NCBI GenBank assembly: GCA_965197275.1
Contig: CBDAMQ010000028.1
Coordinates: forward strand, 310,001-374,000
Length of the DNA: 64,000 bases
Direction: 5' to 3'
Source of the DNA: DASCOT01 sp965197275
GTDB lineage: Bacteria > Acidobacteriota > UBA890 > WLXD01
Numbering within the stretch: position 1 is the first letter of the stretch; each line of letters begins with the position of its first letter. This document shows positions 33,511-42,643 of the stretch, one piece after another. The notes below the pieces were generated by a model. The model was not told the origin of the DNA. It did no database searches and saw nothing but the letters and a program-made list of their open reading frames with translations. A program made the translations under genes and the position numbers.

Positions 33511-36277
33511 CTACTCAGCCCGCATAGCCTCCATGGGGCTCACCTCGGCGGCACGCCAGGCCGGCAGCCACGCAGCGATCATTGCAACGCCGCTCAGCAG
33601 AAACCCCACGGCGACGAAAGTCACGGGATCTAGCGCCGGCACTCCTACAAGTAGGCCGGAAATGAACCGCGCCAGGATCACGGCCGTAATGCCTCCCAGG
33701 ACGACGCCGACGGTGGCTAGCTTCGCTCCCTCGAGGAGGACACCCGACCAGATCTGATATCGGGCCGCCCCGAGCGCACTCCGGACACCGAACTCGCGCG
33801 TTCGGTTGCCGACCGAGAACGCGAGCACGCCGGCGATTCCAACGGCGGCGATAACCAGGGCCAGCAGGGCGAAGGCGCCGAGCAGAATGGCGTTGAGTCG
33901 CCTTGGCGCGACCGACTCGTTACCGAGATCGGCGATCGTGGCGACGTTGGTGATCGGCTGATTGGAGTCGTGCGCCAGGATCGACTCACGAATGGCGGGC
34001 ACGACGGCGGCGGGGTCGGTGCTCATCCGCACAACGAGCGCATCCGTGAACATCGGCGTGATCTGCCGATACGCGTTGTAGATCGTATGGACGACTTCCG
34101 CGTCGAGGCCCCCGTCTCGGGTGTCCGTGGCGACACCGACGATGGTCCGCCACTCCGGTCCCAAGCCCATGAACTTGAAGACCGGGTCGGTCCAGGCGAG
34201 GCGTTGACCGATCGGATCACGGTCGTCGAAATAGGCCCGCGCCAACGACTCGTTAACGATGACGACTCCCGCCGAGTCCTCCAGATCCGTCGTCATGAAC
34301 TCGCGACCGCGCAACAGCTCGATCCCCATCGTCGCAAAGTAGCGGGGCGAAACGACCCGAAAATCCGCCCTCGGATTCGGCGCGCCGGGAACAGGCTCGT
34401 ACCCCTCGACGTCCATTTCCAACTGAGTCGTGAAGCCCGACGTGGCGCCGAGCGGCGCCGAGCGGCACCGAGCTCGTCAGCGCCGCTCCGTCCACGCCCG
34501 GCAGGTCGCGCACCTCATCGAGGATGGCCAGATACTTGGTTCGAAGATTGGCCGCCGTTTGCCCGTCCATGGACGCGGGGATGTTCATCGTCAGGATCTG
34601 AGCCTGGTCGAACCCCGGGTCCACCTGGTTCAGGTGCATCATCGTTCGCAGCAGTAGCCCTGCGCCGATCAGAAGGACGAACGACATCCCGATCTGTGCG
34701 ACGACGAGCGACCGCTGGACCCGACGCGCTCCGGAGCCGATCGTCGAACGGGAACCACTTCGAGTCAGAATCCCGCCCTCGCCCTCGCCGTGCGGTAGCG
34801 GTGGCAGCATCGTGAAGAAAATCGACGCAGCGACCGCGGCCAGGAGGGCGAAGCCGAATACCGAGGCATCGAGCGAGATCTCTGCTGCTCTCGAGGTGAA
34901 ACGCTCGGCGAAGCGGACGAGCAAGTCGAGGCTCACGGAGGCCATGATCAACCCGAGAGCGGCTCCGGCTGCCGCCAGCACCAGGCTTTCGACCAGGAGA
35001 CCGCGACGGAGCGCTGCGCGGCTGCCGCCGAGCGATACACGAATCGCCAGCTCGTGGCCTCGCCGCAGCACCCGCGTCAGCGTCAGGTTCGCGAGGTTGG
35101 CGCAGGCGATAACCAGCACCAACGATGCCGTGGCAAGCAGGAGAAGCAGCGTCGGCCGGGCGCGCGATGTTAGCTGGGTTTTGAGCGGCGTGACGGTGAC
35201 CTCGAATCCCGTCCCGGCGTCGTACGCCTCCGGATACTCCGTGTGAATGCGGGAGGTGATCGCCGACGCCTCGGTGCGAGCGGACTCGACCGTCGCCTCG
35301 GGCGACAGCTTCGCGAACACTTCCGTCATACGGTGGATGCGATCGTGGACCATCGATGCCCCGAGATGGTCGGGGCTGGTCGCCATGTTGACGTAGATGT
35401 CGGTACGCTCGGGGTACGGTGGCGCCGCCTCAGCCACGCCGACGAACGTCGCGGTGCGCCCGTTGATCTCCACCGTCTTGCCGACGATCTCCGGATCGGC
35501 GCCGAAGACATTCTTCCAGTACGCGTCCGATAGCACGATGACCGCCGGCGTGCCTTCACCGTCGTCCTCACGCCCGACGGTGCGGCCGAGCGTGGCGGAC
35601 AGCCCCATCACGTCGAAGTAGTTGCCCGTCACGATTCCGGCCCGGACGCGGCGGGGCGTCTCGACGCCGAGCATCGTGAAGGTCATCGCAGAGAACTCCG
35701 CGACCGCCTCGAGAGAGGGTGATCCACGCCGGTAGTCGTCGATTTCGGGGACCGAGAACAGGGCGTTCTGGATGCCCGACAGCGGCGCTGTGTGGCGCAG
35801 GTATACGAGGCGATTGCCGTCCTCGTGCGGGAGCGGGCGTAGAAGAACGCCGTTGACGGCGCTGAACATCGCCGTGTTCGCCCCTATCCCGAGACCCAAT
35901 GTCACGATGAAGACAAGCGCATACCCGGGGTTCCGCTTCAGGCCGCGCATCGCGTGTCGCATATCCCTGGTGATCGCATCCAGCATCATCCCGTCTCCTC
36001 GCTCCGGCCCATGCGCACCACCGCCCAGGCGGCCGATACCACTCGTTCCACGACCTCGCCACAGAATCGACCAGCGATCCCGTGCCCGGCCCAGGCGGAG
36101 TGCCAGGCCCGTGGTCACAGCGTCGGTCGCCGCGTCCCACCAGAAGCGGATGGCGCCCAGCAAGCGCTCTCCGTACCGCGACTCGTTGCGCTGGTGGGCC
36201 AGGTACTTCGTCAACTGGACGCCGAACTCGTCCCGGAACCAGCGCGGATACGCACGTAGAAGTAGCCGATAAGCCAT
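33511..36277 (-). pseudogene. ADOP-type ABC permease broken by a 10-bp tandem duplication
   Basis: An MacB/FtsX duplicated permease of about 920 residues. The first frame (36,277 to about 34,450) has a prefix (MAYRLLLRAYPRWFRDEFG), one helix at DMRHAMRGLKRNPGYALVFIVTLGLGIGA and the middle membrane block. The second frame (about 34,440 to 33,511) holds the second periplasmic core and last helices ending AWLPAWRAAEVSPMEAMRAE. Between them GGCGCCGAGC occurs twice at 34,444-34,463 (then once more as GGCACCGAGC). Deleting one 10-base copy restores a continuous protein (SVPLGATSGFTTQLE). PadR starts just upstream. Confidence 0.85.
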
Positions 36278-36282
36278 TGCTG

Positions 36283-36639
36283 CTACGCCCTCCCGCGCAC
36301 GACGGCGCGGGCCGCTTCGAGGTCGGCTTCGAGACGGGCGACCTCGCCCTGGAGGGCTTCGTTCCCGCGCGAGGTGATGGCGTAGAAGCGCCAGCGTGAG
36401 CTCGGCTCGAGGTCAGCGGCGTCCGCTGGAGGATCGGTTTCCGCGATGAGCCCGTCGTTGGTCATCCGCTGGATGCCGGCGTACAACGTCCCGGCTCCGA
36501 GAAGGACGGCGCCGTTGGTGCGCTCCTCCACCATCCGCTTGATGTGATAGCCGTGGGCGGGCCCGAGCTTGAGGGTCAGGAGGATGTGGAACGTCGCTGG
36601 CGTGAGTGGGCGAGTCGGTCGATCGTTGCGCTGGTTCAT
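36283..36639 (-). CDS. PadR-family transcriptional regulator
   Basis: About 118 residues from the ATG at 36,639, preceded by a GGAAT sequence. LTPATFHILLTLKLGPAHGYHIKRMVEERT and LLGAGTLYAGIQRMTNDGLI are the PadR winged helix; SSRWRFYAITSRGNEAL is the wing. The C-terminal helix (EVARLEADLEAARAVV) gives the dimer coiled coil. The stop lies 5 bases before the permease ATG, so they form an operon. An AT-rich cluster of ATTATCGA repeats in the promoter is the likely autoregulatory site. Confidence 0.9.
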   Translation of the reverse strand: MNQRNDRPTRPLTPATFHILLTLKLGPAHGYHIKRMVEERTNGAVLLGAGTLYAGIQRMTNDGLIAETDPPADAADLEPSSRWRFYAITSRGNEALQGEVARLEADLEAARAVVRGRA

Positions 36640-36715
36640 GGCCATTCCGGTTCTGGCGTTCTTTTCGATGAAACTATCTGGCTTCCGTCTTCGTTGGGAA
36701 CAGTATCGAGCATCG

Positions 36716-36748
36716 ATTATCGATATTTGATTATCGACGATCGATAAT
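36716..36748. promoter_or_regulatory. Cluster of ATTATCGA half-sites (putative PadR operator)
   Basis: A perfect palindrome at 36,730-36,748 has arms ATTATCGA and TCGATAAT with CGA between. A third copy of ATTATCGA is at 36,716-36,723, inside the smaller palindrome ATCGAT-T-ATCGAT. The cluster sits between padR (minus, start 36,639) and the PQQ-repeat gene (plus, start 36,792), so it could control both. Confidence 0.6.
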
Positions 36749-36791
36749 ACACTATCGGATCGTTGTCCGTTCCCGAAAGGGGGAGAGAAGC

Positions 36792-38528
36792 ATGACCGTC
36801 GAACAGAACCACCCATCGACCTTGCGCCCACCGCTCCGGCTGTGGCCCGGTGTGGTCGCCGTGGTGGCGCAATGGCTCGCTTGGCTCGTCGTCCCGATCG
36901 TTCTCCCCGAGGTCCACCCTCTGGTATGGGTCGGCGGCGCTGCGATTGGCGGGTTGGCGGTCGCCGTGTGGTGGGGTTTCTTCAGCCGCGCGCCCTGGTC
37001 GGAGCGTTTGGGCGCCGTCGCGCTGATGATTGTCGGGGTGGCGGTTGCGCATCGCTTTCTCGACCTGTCGGTAGCCGATGCCGGCCAGGGGATGATGTTC
37101 TTCTTCTTCGCGACCCCCCTCCTGAGCCTGGCTTTCGTCGTCGGGGTAGTGGCCACCCGGAACTTCGCTGACGGACCTCGGCGCGCGACGATGGTGGCAG
37201 TTATCTCGCTCGCGTGTGGAGCCTGGACGCTTCTTCGGATCGATGGCATAACCGGCGACAGCCATCTGGAGCTCCAGTGGCGGTGGGCAAACACGCACGA
37301 GCAGCGGCTACTTGCTCGGCCGGGCGAAGAGCCGCTGACCGCCGTCTCGGCAGTCCTGGGTACGGAAGCCGACTGGCCCGGGTTTCGCGGCCCCGAGCGT
37401 GACGGCCATGTCCGCGGCGTACGGATACGGACCGACTGGTCCGTGGTGCCGCCGGTAGAGCTGTGGCGCCGCCCCATCGGACCGGGGGTATCGTCGTTCG
37501 CGGTAGGCGGCGACCTCCTCTACACCCAGGAGCAGCGCGGCGACGACGAGATCGTCTCCAGCTACACCGTCAGCACCGGGGCGCCGGTATGGCGACACGG
37601 CAATGCGGTGCGTTTCTGGGACTCGCACGCCGGTCCCGGTCCGCGCGGGACGCCGGCCTTGCGCAACGGTCGCGTCTACACCTTCGGTGGGACCGGAATC
37701 GTCAACGCCCTCGACGCGACGACCGGTGCCGTGGTCTGGTCGCGCAACGCGGCCTCCGACACCGACAGGAACGTCCCGTACTGGGGCTTCTCCAGCTCGC
37801 CGTTGGTGGTCGGCGACATGGTCATCGTCGCGGTCTCCGGCACGCTCGTCGCTTACGACCTCGACACCGGCGAGCCGCGCTGGTTTGGGCCCAACGACGG
37901 CGGTGGCTACAGCTCACCGCATCTCTTGACGCTCGAAGGGGTTCCGCAGGTCGTCTTGATCAGCGGCGCCGTCACCAGCCTCGATCCGGCCGATGGCACA
38001 GTCCTATGGAAGCACGACTATCCCGGCGGCAGCATCGTACAGCCCGCCGTCACCGCGGACGGCGACCTGCTGATCGGCGATATGAACGATCTCCCCAACG
38101 GCATTCGTCGCATCGCGGTCGCTCGCGGCGCCGGAGGATGGACCACCGAGGAGCGCTGGAGTTCGACCCGACTGAAGCCCTACTTCAACGACTTCGTTGT
38201 TCATGACGGCCATGCGTACGGGTTCGACGGCAGCATCCTCGCGTGTATCGACGTAGAGACCGGCGAACGAACCTGGAAGGGTGGACGGTATGGCCACGGT
38301 CAGCTCCTCCTGCTTCCCGCCCAGGACCTGCTGTTGGTGGTAACGGAGCAGGGTGAGTTGGCGCTGGTGGCGGCGGCCTCCGATCAGTTCACCGAGATCG
38401 CGCGCTCCCCGGCAATCGACGGCAAGACCTGGAACCATCCGGTGCTGGTCGGCGACCTGCTGCTGGTCCGCAACCGCGAGGAGATGGCGGCGTTCAGGCT
38501 CTCACTAGCAGGTCCGACGGTCCCATAG
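36792..38528 (+). CDS. Membrane protein with PQQ-type beta-propeller
   Basis: 578 residues. Four N-terminal transmembrane helices (about 18-38, 45-65, 75-95, 103-123, plus a possible fifth near 135) are followed by a PQQ-like propeller from about residue 195: WPGFRGPERDGHVRG, then blades with GVSSFAVGGDLLYTQEQ, YTVSTGAPVWRHG, ALDATTGAVVWSRN, AYDLDTGEPRWFG, SLDPADGTVLWKHDYPGG and CIDVETGERTWKGG. WPGFRGP-type openings are typical of PQQ-repeat proteins exported in planctomycete- and acidobacterium-like genomes. No PQQ-dehydrogenase catalytic Asp is evident; a structural or sensory role is as likely as an enzymatic one. Divergent from the PadR/permease operon. Confidence 0.85.
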   Translation: MTVEQNHPSTLRPPLRLWPGVVAVVAQWLAWLVVPIVLPEVHPLVWVGGAAIGGLAVAVWWGFFSRAPWSERLGAVALMIVGVAVAHRFLDLSVADAGQGMMFFFFATPLLSLAFVVGVVATRNFADGPRRATMVAVISLACGAWTLLRIDGITGDSHLELQWRWANTHEQRLLARPGEEPLTAVSAVLGTEADWPGFRGPERDGHVRGVRIRTDWSVVPPVELWRRPIGPGVSSFAVGGDLLYTQEQRGDDEIVSSYTVSTGAPVWRHGNAVRFWDSHAGPGPRGTPALRNGRVYTFGGTGIVNALDATTGAVVWSRNAASDTDRNVPYWGFSSSPLVVGDMVIVAVSGTLVAYDLDTGEPRWFGPNDGGGYSSPHLLTLEGVPQVVLISGAVTSLDPADGTVLWKHDYPGGSIVQPAVTADGDLLIGDMNDLPNGIRRIAVARGAGGWTTEERWSSTRLKPYFNDFVVHDGHAYGFDGSILACIDVETGERTWKGGRYGHGQLLLLPAQDLLLVVTEQGELALVAAASDQFTEIARSPAIDGKTWNHPVLVGDLLLVRNREEMAAFRLSLAGPTVP

Positions 38529-38646
38529 GCACAGAACTGTTCACCCGGGCCCGAGTGACGCTCGTGCATGGACCGGAAGAGCTCAAGCAGCGGCTGATCG
38601 AGCGGCGGTTGCTCGTCGGGTGATCATCGGGTGTCGAGCGGTCAGC

Positions 38647-40104
38647 TCAGCCAGACCCCGTGGGTTCGGCGCGAGCGGCCATGACCCAGGCGGTAGCAGC
38701 TGCCACAGTAGCGATCGCGAGACCCCCGATCGCGACTAGCAACGCGGACAAGATCACCGCGACGCTTGGTGCGAAGAACTCGAAATGCAAGGCGCCGAGT
38801 GCGGTCAGACCGGCCGCAAGCCCGCCGACCGCGAAGCCTCCGGCGGCGACACCGCCGATCGCCGTCAACAAGCCGAACACGGCTCCCCCGATGCTCACGA
38901 GACCTATGCCGAAGGGGCCGATCGTGATCCCGCCGAAGGGAAAGACCCCGATGGCGACGACACCGATGGCTGTGTCGCCGATCGCGATAATGCCGCTGGC
39001 AACGCGCATCTTCTTGCCCTCGGGATCGCCGCCGGACGCGATGTGCACGAGCGGCAACCCGAACAGCGTCCTGGCGGAGCGAAACTCATATCCGTGCGCC
39101 GGCTCGGGATTCGGCCTCGGCTCGACTGGTTCGGCCGGCACGTCGGCCGCCCGGTAGGTCCCGGCCGCAACCGACTCCACATCGCATTGCAGCTCGCTAG
39201 CCTGCTGGTAGCGCCGGCGCGGCTCCTTCTCCAGCGTGCGAAGGACCACGTCGTCGAGGCGAACGTCGATCTGTACCTTCTTCGACGGTGGAGGGAACCG
39301 GCCGATGGGTAGCTCACCGGTTAGGAGCTCGTAGAACACGACGCCGAGCGCGAAAATGTCCGCCCGGTGGTCGACCTCGCCCGGACTTTCGAGCTGCTCG
39401 GGAGCCATGTAGGCGGGCGTCCCCATGATCTGCGCGGTCTGCGTCAAGGGCCGCCCGGCTTCTCCCCCGACGAGCTTCGCCAGTCCGAAGTCGGCTATCT
39501 TGATCGATCCGTTTCGGTCAACCAGGATGTTCTCGGGCTTGATGTCGCGGTGCACCACGCCCTGATCGTGGGCGTACTGCAGCGCCTCGCAGATGTGGGG
39601 GACCATGGCGAGCGCCTCCGGCGGCGCCAACCCCCCAGCCTCGATCGTCTGGCGCAGGTTGACGCCGTCCACCAGCTCCATGATCAGGTAGTAGAGATCG
39701 TCTCGGTGGCCAAAATCGTAGACTCGCACGACGTTCGGGTGGTCGAGCTGCGCCAGAGTGCGCGCTTCGCGAGCGAAGCGCTTGGCGAACGAGGCATTGC
39801 CGCGCAGAGCTGAATCGAGCACCTTGACGGCAACCGGCCGATCGAGCCTCCGGTGACGTGCTCTGTAGACCGTGCCCATACCGCCTTGGCCGATCAGCTC
39901 GAATTGCTCGAGCTCGGGAAGCTGGCCGGCGAGCTCTTCAGCCGGCATTGGCTGCGCGCGCCGCTCCGCTGCACCCCGAGTCGGGGATTCGGTCTCTCCA
40001 CCGACCTCGAATCCGGCGCGCAGTGCGCAGGCGGGGCAGACGCCCTGCGGCGCGTCGCCGGGGACGGTGACCTGACAGTTGGGGCAGATGCGTGGTTGGC
40101 TCAT
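38647..40104 (-). CDS. Zinc-ribbon Ser/Thr protein kinase with repetitive Gly/Ile-rich C-terminus
   Basis: 485 residues. An N-terminal zinc ribbon (CPNC at 7-10, CPAC at 23-26) precedes a Hanks-type kinase: glycine loop IGQGGMGTVYRA, Lys94 in VAVKV, HRDIKPEN (Asp187), DFG (205-207) and MGTPAYMAPEQ. The kinase ends near 320. The last 120 residues are strongly repetitive (IIAIGDTAIGVVAIGVFPFG then GGITIGPFGIGLVSIGG), reading like stacked short strands or membrane-inserted turns, and end in a hydrophobic helix. The ECF sigma gene lies upstream and overlaps, so the kinase may phosphorylate that sigma factor. Confidence 0.9.
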   Translation of the reverse strand: MSQPRICPNCQVTVPGDAPQGVCPACALRAGFEVGGETESPTRGAAERRAQPMPAEELAGQLPELEQFELIGQGGMGTVYRARHRRLDRPVAVKVLDSALRGNASFAKRFAREARTLAQLDHPNVVRVYDFGHRDDLYYLIMELVDGVNLRQTIEAGGLAPPEALAMVPHICEALQYAHDQGVVHRDIKPENILVDRNGSIKIADFGLAKLVGGEAGRPLTQTAQIMGTPAYMAPEQLESPGEVDHRADIFALGVVFYELLTGELPIGRFPPPSKKVQIDVRLDDVVLRTLEKEPRRRYQQASELQCDVESVAAGTYRAADVPAEPVEPRPNPEPAHGYEFRSARTLFGLPLVHIASGGDPEGKKMRVASGIIAIGDTAIGVVAIGVFPFGGITIGPFGIGLVSIGGAVFGLLTAIGGVAAGGFAVGGLAAGLTALGALHFEFFAPSVAVILSALLVAIGGLAIATVAAATAWVMAARAEPTGSG

Positions 40105-40885
40105 ATCTGGTTCTATGCGATCGGCGCCTGACTGTTACAACGCCGGTACCCACCGAGGTGATCAGGCTGTGCAGCTCGTCCTGGATCTCGGATTCGTCCC
40201 GCACGGTCTCGGCCACCAGCTCCCTTAGCCGCTTGCGCCAGCGTGCGCGCAAGCGCGAGGCGGCAGTGCGCAAGGCCCCCTCGCTCTGGCCTAGACGGCG
40301 CGACAACTCGGAGTAGGGAAGGACGTCGTCGCCACCTCCGAGAAAGCCCTTGAGGGCGTTGAAGATTTCGAGGTTCCCGGCCTTCGCGTACTGGCTCTGC
40401 AGATCGGTCACCGCTCGCTCGAGCAGGCCCAAAGCCCAGCGCCGCTCATAAATCACCTCCGGGCTCAGTTGGTGCGAAGGCTCGAGCCGATAGGACTCCT
40501 CGGCCGAGTCGAAATCCAGCGACAGGACCCTGTCCGCTCCTCCTCGTTTCAGCGCATGGTCCTTGCGCCATTCACCCGCCAGGAAGTTTTTCATGGACGA
40601 CAGAAGGAAGGTGCGAAATCGGCCGCGCGCCGGGTCAGCGCTCCTCAGGTCTCGTTTTTCGAGCAACTTGGCGAAGAAAGCCTGGGTCAGGTCGCGGGCG
40701 TCCTCGGTGTCGTAACCGCGGCGGCGCGCATAGGCGTATAGCGGATACCAATACTGCGTGCACAGCTCTGCCAGAGCGCGCTCGGAACCATCGGCGCCGC
40801 TCTCGCCGGCCGCCAAGACCAAGCTCCACCGAGTGGTGGCGAACCTGCGATGTCCCTGGCTTGCCGGCCTGTCGTCGGTGGACAT
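39938..40885 (-). CDS. ECF-type RNA polymerase sigma factor
   Basis: 315 residues as an open frame. Region 2 (FATTRWSLVLAAG, then ALAELCTQYWYPLYAYARRRGYDTEDARDLTQAFFAKLL, and RGRFRTFLLSSMKNFLAGEWR) and region 4 (DVLPYSELSRRLGQSEGALRTAASRLRARWRKRLRELV) are clear. The family core ends near residue 250 (DELHSLITSVG, about 40,140). The last 60 residues are arginine-rich and overlap the kinase gene by 167 bases, so they are probably out-of-frame extension caused by a lost stop or an indel. Sigma-kinase pairs of this kind (e.g. the ECF43 group) are known in which the kinase activates the sigma factor by phosphorylation. Confidence 0.85.
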   Translation of the reverse strand: MSTDDRPASQGHRRFATTRWSLVLAAGESGADGSERALAELCTQYWYPLYAYARRRGYDTEDARDLTQAFFAKLLEKRDLRSADPARGRFRTFLLSSMKNFLAGEWRKDHALKRGGADRVLSLDFDSAEESYRLEPSHQLSPEVIYERRWALGLLERAVTDLQSQYAKAGNLEIFNALKGFLGGGDDVLPYSELSRRLGQSEGALRTAASRLRARWRKRLRELVAETVRDESEIQDELHSLITSVGTGVVTVRRRSHRTRYEPTTHLPQLSGHRPRRRAAGRLPRLRTARRIRGRWRDRIPDSGCSGAARAANAG

Positions 40886-40953
40886 CTCGTGCGCGCTCTC
40901 CTCTCGTTGTTGCTACGCGGACGCACGCCAGACGTTACAGGTCACCAACCCGA

Positions 40954-40975
40954 ATGGTACTGCGTCCAGTACCAT
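40954..40975. promoter_or_regulatory. Perfect 9-bp inverted repeat in divergent promoter
   Basis: Arms ATGGTACTG and CAGTACCAT with CGTC between, 69 bases upstream of the sigma-factor start (minus) and 160 upstream of the NTF2-like lipoprotein (plus). Perfect match and location suggest an operator; the binding protein is unknown. Confidence 0.55.
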
Positions 40976-41134
40976 CAGTTTCCTCCACTCTCAACCAGGC
41001 GCCAGACGTTCCCTGCCCTCCGGAACCGCGATTTGTGGGCTCGGTACACTAGGCCACTAAGAACTACCGCGGCGGATCGTCTGCGGTTTGACCGCGAACC
41101 GCAACAAGACCTCCCCAACAAGGGAATCCGGCCC

Positions 41135-41587
41135 ATGAAGTCTTCCGTCTTCATTACCGCTGCTTTGACCATCTCCCTTCTCGGCTGCGGGCAGGGCGCA
41201 TCATCGTCCGGCTCGGCACAGCAAGACGATTCGGTGTTGCGAGTGGAGCCGGATCTTGACGCCACCCCGCTGGACATCGTGAACCGCCGTATGAGCGCCT
41301 ACAATCGTCACGATCTGGGCGCCTTCATGGACCTGTATGCTGACGGAATTGAGATCTTCAACTACCCGAACAGGTCATTGGGCGGAGGTAGGGACCACCT
41401 GCGCAGCATCTTCGAGCCCATGTTCCAGGAAGGTGCTATACAGGTCGAGATTCACCACCAGATCGCCAAGGATAGCTACGTGGTGAATCATGAGACGGTG
41501 ACCTACGGCGACACCACGACGGAATACGTTTCGATCTACGAGGTCAGAGGCGGCCTGATTCGAAGCGTCAGATTCGTCAGGGACTGA
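41135..41587 (+). CDS. NTF2-like lipoprotein
   Basis: About 150 residues. A lipoprotein signal MKSSVFITAALTISLLGCGQ (lipobox LLGC, Cys18) is followed by an NTF2/SnoaL-like domain: DIVNRRMSAYNRHDLGAFMDLYADGIEIFNYPNR, GGGRDHLRSIFEPMF, EIHHQIAKDSYVVNHETVTYG and YEVRGGLIRSVRFVRD. Exported relatives of SnoaL with a lipobox have no settled role. It is divergent from the sigma/kinase operon, with a perfect palindrome between, so it may belong to the same regulon. Confidence 0.82.
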   Translation: MKSSVFITAALTISLLGCGQGASSSGSAQQDDSVLRVEPDLDATPLDIVNRRMSAYNRHDLGAFMDLYADGIEIFNYPNRSLGGGRDHLRSIFEPMFQEGAIQVEIHHQIAKDSYVVNHETVTYGDTTTEYVSIYEVRGGLIRSVRFVRD

Positions 41588-41653
41588 CCCTCACCCGACT
41601 TGCGTCGCCGGTTGCGTGGAGCCGTAGCGCCCGGGCGAGACTAAGGGGGGATT

Positions 41654-42148
41654 CTAGGTCATCTTGGCGATCGTGCTAAAGACAAGAAAGAACGCGTACC
41701 AGCCGAGGCACCCCAGCGTAACGATGACGTTGCGGGCAGTCCGCGAGTAGGGCCGGAGGAAGGTACCGCGGCTCGACACGGTCAGTGCGATGAAGAACGT
41801 CGAATGCAGCAGAGCCTCGATCATCATGTGGTCGCCAAAGGTCTTGTCGAGCGCGATCCCAATTCCGGTCAACGCCAGAGTCGTCCCGATCATCCAGCCG
41901 GCGCTGCGGCCGGCGTCCGCCGTCGAGATCGCGGCTGACCCGCATCTTGATGCCGTAATCATGGTTCGCTCACCCCCTGCCTTCGCTGTTTCCGGAATCC
42001 ACTCGGGATTGAGCCACGCGTCGACGGCGCCTGCGATCAGGTCTAGCGCCGTGCGCAACTTCGCCGGTTCTGCTTGAAGATGTGCCTCGACCTCCCGTCG
42101 ATAGCGTCTCCGCCACGCCGGTGGATAGAGGTTCAATAGCCAGCTCAC
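41654..42148 (-). CDS. Membrane protein coupled to PadR
   Basis: 164 residues. An N-terminal amphipathic segment (LLNLYPPAWRRRYRREVEAHL) is typical of proteins paired with PadR regulators, and resembles the prefix of the permease at 36,277. Three transmembrane helices follow (about 83-103, 112-128, 137-157). The ATG overlaps the PadR stop (ATGA). Perhaps a minimal membrane partner in place of a permease; function unknown. Confidence 0.75.
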   Translation of the reverse strand: MSWLLNLYPPAWRRRYRREVEAHLQAEPAKLRTALDLIAGAVDAWLNPEWIPETAKAGGERTMITASRCGSAAISTADAGRSAGWMIGTTLALTGIGIALDKTFGDHMMIEALLHSTFFIALTVSSRGTFLRPYSRTARNVIVTLGCLGWYAFFLVFSTIAKMT

Positions 42149-42474
42149 GACGCGCCCGCCAGTCGTCGCTGACCCAGGCGCGTTACGGCTTCCATCGAGG
42201 TCAGCCGGGCGCTCAGTGCCTTCATTCCCGCCGCCGTCAGTTTGTAGGTAGATCGGTTCTTTTCCGATTTCAGCGGCTCGATGAAGCCGCGCGACTCCAG
42301 CCGAGCCATGGCGCCATACAACGTTCCAGGACCCGGTCGGTCGCCGGTCGCATGTTCTACATCGTCGGCGATTGCGTAGCCGTGCCGCGGCTGATCCGCG
42401 AGACTGATGAGGATCAAGACGGCGGGCTCGGTGAATCGCCCGAATTGATCCAAATCCTCAAGTCGTGGACTCAC
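42145..42474 (-). CDS. PadR-family transcriptional regulator
   Basis: About 109 residues from GTG at 42,474, which has GAGG 7 bases upstream. FTEPAVLILISLADQPRHGYAIADDVEHAT, then GPGTLYGAMARLESRGFIEPL and a STYKLTAAGMKAL wing. The longer open frame to 42,768 has non-conserved sequence and was not used. It couples to the membrane protein through ATGA. The palindrome at 42,517-42,529 upstream is the candidate operator. Confidence 0.88.
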   Translation of the reverse strand: MSPRLEDLDQFGRFTEPAVLILISLADQPRHGYAIADDVEHATGDRPGPGTLYGAMARLESRGFIEPLKSEKNRSTYKLTAAGMKALSARLTSMEAVTRLGQRRLAGAS

Positions 42475-42516
42475 GGATACCTCGCTACCTACTGCGGTGT
42501 TGGATGCACGGTCTAG

Positions 42517-42529
42517 TACGTTGAACGTA
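42517..42529. promoter_or_regulatory. Putative PadR operator
   Basis: TACGTT-G-AACGTA, 6-bp perfect arms, 43 bases upstream of the PadR GTG, in AT-rich sequence between the PadR gene (minus) and surE (plus). Confidence 0.4.
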
Positions 42530-42643
42530 ATAATACGCGAAACGGAATAGCTCGGCAACGCACCTACTGGAGTAGAGTCCGGGTTTCCGCCGGGAGTCGA
42601 CGTTTGCCGGAGGTCCTTCCACCAATGACAAACGGAGCAGATC

